Shown here one piece after another: positions 51,691 to 64,000 of a DNA stretch of 64,000 bases; position 1 is the first letter of the stretch, and every line of letters begins with the position of its first letter. Origin of the DNA: Tumebacillus amylolyticus (GTDB lineage Bacteria; Bacillota; Bacilli; Tumebacillales; Tumebacillaceae); the NCBI RefSeq assembly GCF_016722965.1, contig NZ_JAEQNB010000006.1:248001-312000 (forward strand), written 5' to 3'. The notes under the pieces are model-generated. The model worked only from the letters and a program-made list of their open reading frames with translations. It was not told where the DNA came from and ran no database searches. Made by a program: the position numbers and the translations under genes.

Positions 51691-51728
51691 AAAAAAAGCC
51701 AGGGACGCTTCACGCCCCGGCTTTTTTC
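51691..51728. terminator. Bidirectional terminator between hydrolase and PAP2 genes
   Basis: AAAAAGCC-A-GGG pairs with CCC-C-GGCTTTTT with one mismatch; A and T runs flank the stem between two convergent genes. Confidence 0.85.
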
Positions 51729-52667
51729 TTATTCAGATGGAGTTGCTTTCGTCGCGGCCAGTTGAGCTTGTGTTTCGCCGATGGCGACGTCCGGGAGCTT
51801 TTTCCAAGAGAGGTTCTCGAACTTCACCGTGAAGCGGGCAAACCACTTCGAGTTCACAATCCAGTCTGCGAGCTTCACACAGAGGAAAGCAAACGCCATC
51901 CCGGCGAACACGTCGATGACCCAGTGAATTTTCAGATACAGGGTCGCGATGATGATCGACGAGCAGTACGTCACGATCACGGTCTTGTACCAGCGGCTCT
52001 TTTCCCGCAACGCAAGCAAGATCGCCGCCGATGCAATCGACGTGTGCATGCTCGGGAAACAGTTCCACGCCGTCGTGTACTGTTGCTCCGGCGTCAGCAA
52101 GCGATGCAGCAGATCAGGCGTCCCCTGCACGAACCAAACCTCTTGCAAGAGGATCGTGTTGTAGAACGGCAAGATCAACGGCACTTGCAAGAGATACCCC
52201 GCCATCGCGTACAGCGCGATTTTTTTCACGTCCTTGGTGAAAAACGCGCGAATGACGCAGACCCAGTACGACAGCGTGAATCCGTACATGTACACCCAGC
52301 TGAAGTACTTCGTCAGCCACTCCGGCTGCCAGAAACGCATGAAGAATCCGTCATTGAACGGAATGCTGTTGAACGTCGCATTCCAATCAAACGCACGATT
52401 TATGCTATGAAACTGCCACTGTACCACACGGTCCCACATCGGACCGCCGTTTTGATAGATCAGATAGAACACCGTCAAGGCGACCAGACCCGCCGGGAGG
52501 AACTTCTCCCATGACACGTTCTTCATATCTCTCTGCGTCCCGATCAACGCCAAAACCAGTACCGCCAAGCACGCCCAGCCCCAGCTGGACACTTGGAAGA
52601 TCAAGTACAGGAGGATGGCTGTCAGGAGGATCAACAGCGGCATTTTGTACGTTTTAAAAGCAAGCAT
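51729..52667 (-). CDS. PAP2-superfamily membrane protein (inositolphosphotransferase/phosphatase-like)
   Basis: The 312-residue protein has about seven hydrophobic segments. It carries the two readable PAP2 motifs, NCFPSMHTSIASA (motif 2, with the catalytic His) and LKIHWVIDVFAG (motif 3, with the nucleophilic His and Asp). The first PAP2 motif (KxxxxxxRP) is not obvious, which is typical of the inositol-phosphotransferase/aureobasidin-resistance-like branch (PAP2_3). It probably acts on a lipid phosphate at the membrane. ATG 52667 has GAGGAG twelve bases upstream. A perfect TATAAT lies at 52716-52711 on this strand with a weak -35 box. Confidence 0.85.
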   Translation of the reverse strand: MLAFKTYKMPLLILLTAILLYLIFQVSSWGWACLAVLVLALIGTQRDMKNVSWEKFLPAGLVALTVFYLIYQNGGPMWDRVVQWQFHSINRAFDWNATFNSIPFNDGFFMRFWQPEWLTKYFSWVYMYGFTLSYWVCVIRAFFTKDVKKIALYAMAGYLLQVPLILPFYNTILLQEVWFVQGTPDLLHRLLTPEQQYTTAWNCFPSMHTSIASAAILLALREKSRWYKTVIVTYCSSIIIATLYLKIHWVIDVFAGMAFAFLCVKLADWIVNSKWFARFTVKFENLSWKKLPDVAIGETQAQLAATKATPSE

Positions 52668-52710
52668 TCTCTTTGTGTTCTCCTCTCACGATCAGCAAAC
52701 AATCGTAGCT

Positions 52711-52716
52711 ATTATA
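52711..52716 (-). promoter_or_regulatory. -10 box (TATAAT) of the PAP2 gene
   Basis: TATAAT on the minus strand stands 44 bp before ATG 52667. The -35 region is weak. The 95-bp gap between the PAP2 start and the NRPS stop shows no clear terminator, so the NRPS transcript may read into the PAP2 gene. Confidence 0.45.
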
Positions 52717-52762
52717 ACACCTCCTTTACGATATTCACACGATTTTTTCACTATGTTTACCG

Positions 52763-59329
<6,567 letters not shown>

Positions 59330-59712
59330 CTCGCGGTTCACCTCATCTCATAGCGAAAAGTGTTCTGTCCCATATCTTACCGCAGAACTATAAATTAATC
59401 TATCTGAAAATTGAATGTGCTTTTATTTAATATTAGTCATTATTATCTAGAAACGAGTCTCTTGAGTGTTCATTCGAACAAAAAAAAGTAGTCTTTAGAA
59501 TCAACTCATGCAGGAATTATCATATACAGAATGAAAATAGTAACATTAACGACGAAACATTCACAATAAACCAAACTGCACTATCATTATCACTCATTGA
59601 TCTCTAAGAAAATCAATCCAAACCAAGGAGGTATTAGGCACATTTCATTTCAGAATGACAAAATTTAATTTCTGTAGTACGATATGAAAAAGTGAAGTGA
59701 GGTGTACAACTC
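59330..59712. other. AT-rich divergent intergenic region (383 bp)
   Basis: This gap between the lipo-NRPS and chemotaxis genes holds the promoters of both. On the minus strand TTCAAT and TATAGT, 17 bp apart near 59,380-59,410, are a modest candidate for the NRPS. A short inverted repeat TGTTC-ATTC-GAACA (59467-59480) is visible. A good Shine-Dalgarno sequence (AAGGAGG, about 59,625) is not followed by a credible gene. No RNA gene was recognised. Confidence 0.6.
59655..59683 (+). promoter_or_regulatory. Sigma-A promoter of the chemotaxis receptor gene
   Basis: ATGACA (59655-59660), a 17-bp spacer and TACGAT (59678-59683) lie 29 bp before the ATG at 59713. Confidence 0.5.
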
Positions 59713-61173
59713 ATGAGCAACAACGGCCAGTTGAACCAGCAAACGAACAAATATTTGATGATCGGCATGTGGGCCGCCATCGTGCTGGCCACATTGGCTG
59801 CACGAAATCAATTTATTTTGATCATGGATGCCGTGGGCGCAGGCCTGCTGGGTGCCTTCATCACCTTCTTGATCTTGAAAAAGATCTGGGTTAAGCAAAC
59901 TCCGTACATCTATATCGGGGCTTTCATGGTGTTCGACCTGTTGTCGTTCATCGGAGACCATACCGCCGCCTCCTACCTGAACATCTGCCTGAGCGTGATG
60001 ATGCTCTCGTTCTACCACAGAGCGCGCATCATCATGATCGCCGGGATCGGCGGTGTGCTGATGGAGTTTGTTCTGGTGATCTTCTTCCGTCATTGGTATT
60101 CGGAAGCGGACCTCACGTACATCTACGTCATCATCGAAGTCTCCGTCATGGCGGTCGTCATCCTCGCCATCCAGACCCGGATCGGGTACCGGATGCGTCT
60201 GGAAGTAGAACAACAACGCCAAGAAGCGGTCGAAGCCAAGGAGCGTGTCGACCTGCTGTTGCAGCAAATCAAGCAGTCGGTTCACACCTTGCGTGAACTC
60301 GGGGACATCGTGACGACGAACGTCTCGGCGACTGGTCAGATTTCCAAGGAAGTCACCGCCGCGTTCGGCGAAATTGCGCACGGTGTCAGCGAACAAGCGG
60401 CAAGCGTCGCCGATATCAACGAATCGATGCAAGTCGTCAACCATTCGGTGCAAACGGTCTCTGAACGCTCCACCACGATGCGCGACCTCTCGCAATCGAC
60501 GGTGTCCGTCACGGTAGAAGGCAACAAGCAGATCTCCTATGCGGCCTCCGAGATGGAGGAAGTCTCCTCGATCATCTCTAATTCGGTGGTGCTCATGGCG
60601 GAATTGACCGACCAGACCCAGCAGATCGGCACCATCCTCGACACGATCACCGAGATTTCCGCACAGACCAATCTCTTGGCGCTCAACGCAGCCATAGAAG
60701 CCGCACGAGCCGGTGAACACGGCCGCGGATTTGCCGTCGTCTCAGACGAAGTGCGCAAACTGGCGGAACGCTCCCAACACTCCACCGAAAAAATCGCCAA
60801 CATCCTCGGCGAAATTCAAGAAAAAACCAGCCAAGTCACCGCCATCGTCAACGAAGGCCAGCAAAAAATGCTCTCCTCCAAAAAAGCCACCCAACAAGCC
60901 GAACAGTTCTTCGAACACATCATGTCCAACACCGACAACGTCGTACGTCAAGCAAACGACGTGCAGATGATGGTGCAGAACCTGATTGCCTCCTCCAACG
61001 TCACGATCGACGAAGTCACCTCGATCTCCTCCGTCACCGAACAGACCTCGGCTGCCGTCCAAGAAGTCCTCACATCGGTTGAGGAACAATACAGCCGGAT
61101 CGAAGAGGTCGTCGATTCTTTCAACAACTTGGAGAACCTCATCTCCCAACTCACCGCCCTCACCAAGAAGTAA
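59713..61173 (+). CDS. Methyl-accepting chemotaxis protein with multi-span membrane sensor
   Basis: The 486-residue protein has about six hydrophobic segments in residues 12-165 with no sizeable extracellular loop. A coiled-coil signalling domain follows, with the hairpin tip [20 protein letters not shown] and EVRKLAERS. The missing periplasmic ligand domain suggests it senses a membrane or intracellular state, or a hydrophobic ligand. It should signal to CheA/CheW, which are not in the window. ATG 59713 follows GTGAGGTG. It is divergent from the lipo-NRPS gene, and a terminator follows. Confidence 0.94.
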   Translation: MSNNGQLNQQTNKYLMIGMWAAIVLATLAARNQFILIMDAVGAGLLGAFITFLILKKIWVKQTPYIYIGAFMVFDLLSFIGDHTAASYLNICLSVMMLSFYHRARIIMIAGIGGVLMEFVLVIFFRHWYSEADLTYIYVIIEVSVMAVVILAIQTRIGYRMRLEVEQQRQEAVEAKERVDLLLQQIKQSVHTLRELGDIVTTNVSATGQISKEVTAAFGEIAHGVSEQAASVADINESMQVVNHSVQTVSERSTTMRDLSQSTVSVTVEGNKQISYAASEMEEVSSIISNSVVLMAELTDQTQQIGTILDTITEISAQTNLLALNAAIEAARAGEHGRGFAVVSDEVRKLAERSQHSTEKIANILGEIQEKTSQVTAIVNEGQQKMLSSKKATQQAEQFFEHIMSNTDNVVRQANDVQMMVQNLIASSNVTIDEVTSISSVTEQTSAAVQEVLTSVEEQYSRIEEVVDSFNNLENLISQLTALTKK

Positions 61174-61181
61174 GAGGCATG

Positions 61182-61228
61182 AAAAAAAGCCCCACGAGCC
61201 ATTCGAACTGGCCGTGGGGCTTTTTTTT
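61182..61228. terminator. Bidirectional terminator between chemotaxis and kynureninase genes
   Basis: AAGCCCCACG pairs with CGTGGGGCTT, with a seven-A run before and an eight-T run after the stem. Confidence 0.92.
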
Positions 61229-61251
61229 GCTGTATGCAGGTCTTGCCGGTC

Positions 61252-62532
61252 TTAGGCGACGACGTTACGTCCGGTCGCGAACACTTCGTACTCGCGGTTT
61301 TCGATGATCCCACGCAGGGCTTCAACGGTGCGCCAGACTTCCTCATAGGAGGTGTACAAGGCAATCGGCGCCAAGCGGATGACGTTCGGGAATCGGAAAT
61401 CCGGGATGATGTGGCGGGCTTTCAACGCTTTGCAGATGCGCACCGCCTCTTCATGCTCCAACGAGACGTGTCCCCCGCGGCGTTCGGCTTCACGCGGGTT
61501 GCCGATCACATAACCGAGCGACTCCGGCAGGCGGTCGATCAAGCCCATGAGGTATTCCGTCTGGCGCAACGATTTCGCACGCAGACGCTCCATCCCCGCC
61601 TCTTCAAAAATTTGCAGAGAGCCGAGCAACGGGGCCGAGCTCAGCAGATGCGTCGTGCCGATCTGCCAAGCACCCGCCGTCTCAGCGGGTTCAAACTCAT
61701 GCACCATGTCAAACTGACGCTCCTTGTGGTAGCCGAACCAACCGCTGAGGCCCGGACGGGTGCCAAAGTGGCGCTCGTTGACGTAGAGCCCGCCGACAGA
61801 ACCTGGACCTGCGTTCAGATACTTATAGTTGCACCAGAACGCGAAGTCGGTCCCCCACTCCGAGAAGCGGTGCGGCACCGAGCCGATGGAGTGACAGCAA
61901 TCAAAACCGATCAGAATCCCCCGCTTGTGCGCTTCCCGGGTCAATCGCTCCATGTCGAGCAGTTGCCCCGAGCGATACAACACAGCCGGGAGCAAGATCA
62001 GGGCGATCTCGTCGGTCATCGCCGCGATGATGTCGTCCTCCTCGATCAAGCGTCCGTCGCGACTCTTCACCTGCACGAGATGTTCCGCCGGGTCGAGACC
62101 TTTGAGCAGGACTTGGCTTTGCAGCGCGTAGATGTCGGACGGGAAATTCAACTCATCCGCCAAAATCTTCGTGCGCTTGCCTTCGGGACGATAAAAAGTC
62201 GAGACCATCTGGTGCAAATTGACGGTGGTCGAACCGGTCACGATGACTTCCTCCGGCTTGCCGCCCACGAGGTCGCTTTGTCGCTTGCCCAACTCTTCCG
62301 CCAAATAGAACCACGGTGGAGACGCTTCGGTCCAGCCTTCAATGCCAAGCGTCTTCCACTCTTCCAACGCTTTAAGAACCGCTTGCTCCGCATCGCGAGA
62401 CGCCAACCCAAGCGAGTTGCCGTCCATGTAAATCGTATCCGGCAACAGGTAGAACCGCTCGCGGAACCCCGCCAACTCGTCCTCCCGGTCCAACTGCTGT
62501 GCTTCCTCTAACGTCCAGTTCCAATCTGCCAT
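61252..62532 (-). CDS. kynU: Kynureninase
   Basis: The 426-residue PLP enzyme has [14 protein letters not shown] near the N terminus, [13 protein letters not shown] with the PLP-pyridine Asp, and [17 protein letters not shown] with the Schiff-base Lys. It cleaves kynurenine to anthranilate and alanine, or the 3-hydroxy form, in tryptophan breakdown. Kynurenine formamidase and tryptophan 2,3-dioxygenase genes are not in the window. ATG 62532 follows GAGGGGG. The preceding glycosyltransferase gene ends 18 bp upstream, so the two are probably co-transcribed despite unrelated roles. Confidence 0.95.
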   Translation of the reverse strand: MADWNWTLEEAQQLDREDELAGFRERFYLLPDTIYMDGNSLGLASRDAEQAVLKALEEWKTLGIEGWTEASPPWFYLAEELGKRQSDLVGGKPEEVIVTGSTTVNLHQMVSTFYRPEGKRTKILADELNFPSDIYALQSQVLLKGLDPAEHLVQVKSRDGRLIEEDDIIAAMTDEIALILLPAVLYRSGQLLDMERLTREAHKRGILIGFDCCHSIGSVPHRFSEWGTDFAFWCNYKYLNAGPGSVGGLYVNERHFGTRPGLSGWFGYHKERQFDMVHEFEPAETAGAWQIGTTHLLSSAPLLGSLQIFEEAGMERLRAKSLRQTEYLMGLIDRLPESLGYVIGNPREAERRGGHVSLEHEEAVRICKALKARHIIPDFRFPNVIRLAPIALYTSYEEVWRTVEALRGIIENREYEVFATGRNVVA

Positions 62533-62550
62533 TGATGTGGCCCCCTCGTT

Positions 62551-63792
62551 CTAACGGTTACTTTGCTCCTGCATCGCCTGCTGGCACAGCTCGACCAATT
62601 TCCCCACCACATGCTCCGAAGAGAAGTTCTCCACAGAATTCGATTCGGCGCGGGCTTGTTGCTCGTCCAGACGGCCGAGGTAGAGTTCCAACGCATCGGC
62701 GATGCCGTCCACGTCGTCCGGATGATGAACCTGCCAGCCGTAGTCTTGCAACAAGCGGCCCGCCGTGCCTTTCGTCGACGTGATCCCGAGAATCGGGCGT
62801 CGTGCGCCCAAGTAGTCGATCAGCTTCGAGCTCAAAAACAAATTCACATCGCTCGGCGCATCGACCAACAACAGGATGTCGGTCTGCGCCATCGCCTCCA
62901 AGCTTTTGCGATACGGCACTTGCCCGACGCGTTGCACCGTCATGCCCAGGGTGCGCTCCGCTTCTTCGAGCAACGGGTGAAACGTTCGTTCGACGTTGCC
63001 GACCACCTGCAATTCCAAGCCTTCCACCAGATCAGGGCGGCGTTCCTTCAGCACGCGCAGACCTTTTACCAACGGCTCCGGGCTGCGCAGGCCGTAAAAA
63101 TCGCCGATGTAGGCGAGGCGAATTTTTTCAGAAGGGGTTTCTTGCTCTGTTCCTATGTACAATTCCGGGTCATAGTGATGCGGCAGGACGACTGACTTGC
63201 CCGCTACATCGACGGTGGGATGGGCCGCTGCGTACAACTCCAACATCTCTTGCGTGGGGAAAATCAGCTTGTCCGCAAGTTGAACGACTTCGCTCTCCCA
63301 AGCTTCGATGGCTTGTTTCTTGCGTCCATGGTACGGATGGTACGGATTGTGCGCCCACGGGTCGCTGAATTGCGCGATCCACGGCAAATCGAACCGCTTC
63401 TTGGCATAGAGCGCCGCCAAGTGACTCGACCCCGGTTGGGAGCGGGAGTACAGGACGTCATACTGTCCTCGTTCCACCATCATATTCATCATCGTCTCGG
63501 CCGCCCGCAGCCAGATCGGGTTGTCTATAGAAGACATCCGACCCACCGTCTCGCGGTAGATCTTGCGCAGAACGCGCGAGGTCGGCTTGGGGTTGGACAG
63601 GCGGGTGATTTGCACATCGTCGCCCATCTCTTCGACCAAAAACGGGTCCACTTTGAACTCCGCCTCTTCTCCGACGGTCACCAGATCAACTTGAAACTGT
63701 CGGGAGAGGAATTTCAACGTCTTCGCAACCAAAATTGACTCCGCGTTCAATTGCGGAGGTGCATAGTAGGAAATCATCAGCATTTTCTTCAT
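62551..63792 (-). CDS. Glycosyltransferase, GT4-like
   Basis: The 413-residue protein opens MKKMLMISYYAPPQLNAESI, the first Rossmann strand of GT-B enzymes. It has IAQFSDPWAHNPYHPYHG in the N-terminal domain and IRLAYIGDFYGLRSPEPLV plus LFLSSKLIDYLGARRPILG (the donor-sugar site with the E/D-x7-E-like helix) in the C-terminal half. It is a soluble or peripheral transferase, probably for an envelope polysaccharide; the donor and acceptor are unknown. ATG 63792 follows GAGGTGG; the longer frame to 63816 has no site. Confidence 0.87.
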   Translation of the reverse strand: MKKMLMISYYAPPQLNAESILVAKTLKFLSRQFQVDLVTVGEEAEFKVDPFLVEEMGDDVQITRLSNPKPTSRVLRKIYRETVGRMSSIDNPIWLRAAETMMNMMVERGQYDVLYSRSQPGSSHLAALYAKKRFDLPWIAQFSDPWAHNPYHPYHGRKKQAIEAWESEVVQLADKLIFPTQEMLELYAAAHPTVDVAGKSVVLPHHYDPELYIGTEQETPSEKIRLAYIGDFYGLRSPEPLVKGLRVLKERRPDLVEGLELQVVGNVERTFHPLLEEAERTLGMTVQRVGQVPYRKSLEAMAQTDILLLVDAPSDVNLFLSSKLIDYLGARRPILGITSTKGTAGRLLQDYGWQVHHPDDVDGIADALELYLGRLDEQQARAESNSVENFSSEHVVGKLVELCQQAMQEQSNR

Positions 63793-63891
63793 CGACGGGT
63801 CCACCTCATCTCTCATCTTACCCTATTCGCCGCTCATGAGGAAAGCCTCGTCCGCATATGAGTTATCAAGGAAGAGGAGGTGTAGATCCCG

Positions 63892-64000
63892 ATGATGCGA
63901 ACGATGATGCGCGAACATCCCGTTTCCTCGCGAATCGTCCTGTACTTGATGATCATGCTGATCGCGTGCCTGTTCATCCCGTCCGGTGCGATGGCGCACA
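63892..64000 (+). CDS. Secreted or envelope protein, N-terminal fragment
   Basis: A frame opens at ATG 63892 behind GAAGAGGAGGTG and continues off the right edge. The first 36 residues are a signal peptide: MMRTMMREH, a hydrophobic core (IVLYLMIMLIACLFI) and PSGAMAH with a likely cleavage after Ala-Met-Ala. Nothing can be said about the mature protein. It is divergent from the glycosyltransferase gene. Confidence 0.75.
   Translation, partial: MMRTMMREHPVSSRIVLYLMIMLIACLFIPSGAMAH

Noticed and set aside
59467-59480. TGTTC-ATTC-GAACA as a LexA/SOS box
   Set aside because: The Bacillus SOS box is GAAC-N4-GTTC; this is the reverse order GTTC-N4-GAAC and does not fit.
59655-59687. 10-codon ORF after an AAGGAGG sequence upstream of the chemoreceptor gene
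   Set aside because: The spacing to the Shine-Dalgarno sequence is too long (about 20 bases) and the ATG is part of the -35 box of a better-supported promoter.

Overview
The window comes from a Gram-positive, aerobic, chemotactic bacterium, most likely a Bacillales spore-former of the Tumebacillus/Brevibacillus/Paenibacillus kind. This is inferred from strong AGGAGG-type ribosome binding sites, frequent TTG and GTG starts, Bacillus-type hut gene order, a B-type cytochrome oxidase with subunit IIa, and an NreABC-like regulatory set. No rRNA, tRNA, CRISPR array or insertion sequence was seen.

Bases 1-31,247 (all minus strand) are one operon of twelve genes, cut by the left edge. Most junctions are 4-bp overlaps or gaps of about 25 bp or less. 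In transcription order it encodes: (a) a 4,840-residue NRPS with a BtrH-like acyltransferase domain, a carrier domain, four C-A-T modules and a thioesterase; (b) a C(starter)-A-T-E module whose adenylation code reads as Asn; (c) a serine peptidase fused to an ABC exporter, the ClbP/ZmaM type of prodrug-activating exporter; (d) an eight-gene cassette, FkbH - ACP - acyl-CoA dehydrogenase - acyltransferase - 3-hydroxyacyl-CoA dehydrogenase - ACP - acyl-CoA dehydrogenase - Ser-specific A domain, whose last seven genes match zwittermicin zmaDEFGHIJ in order; (e) the start of another NRPS with a DCL-like condensation domain. The genes predict an N-acyl-D-Asn-capped prodrug that uses hydroxymalonyl-ACP and aminomalonyl-ACP extender units, followed by export with removal of the acyl-D-Asn cap. 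The ketosynthase modules that would use these units must lie left of base 1. Modules 3 and 4 of the large NRPS come from a recent 3.15-kb tandem duplication.

Bases 31,421-52,716 are mostly housekeeping and catabolic: a histidine phosphatase, a YdhF-type aldo-keto reductase, a membrane GAF-GGDEF diguanylate cyclase, a 36-residue membrane peptide, an aldehyde dehydrogenase, an MFS transporter, a hutHUIG histidine-degradation operon with a candidate leader attenuator, a DJ-1/PfpI protein, a ba3-type cytochrome oxidase (subunits I, II, IIa), and a two-component system with a Cys-rich PAS kinase and a GAF protein. The oxidase and sensor promoters share the inverted repeat GGGANNTCCC, so a common regulator is likely. 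An Xaa-Pro aminopeptidase, an alpha/beta hydrolase and a PAP2-family membrane protein follow.

Bases 52,763-59,329 hold a second, self-contained NRPS: fatty-acyl-AMP ligase - ACP - C - A - T - reductase. It should make an N-acyl aminoaldehyde or alcohol. Beyond a 383-bp AT-rich intergenic region lie a methyl-accepting chemotaxis protein, kynureninase, a GT4-like glycosyltransferase and the start of a secreted protein cut by the right edge.
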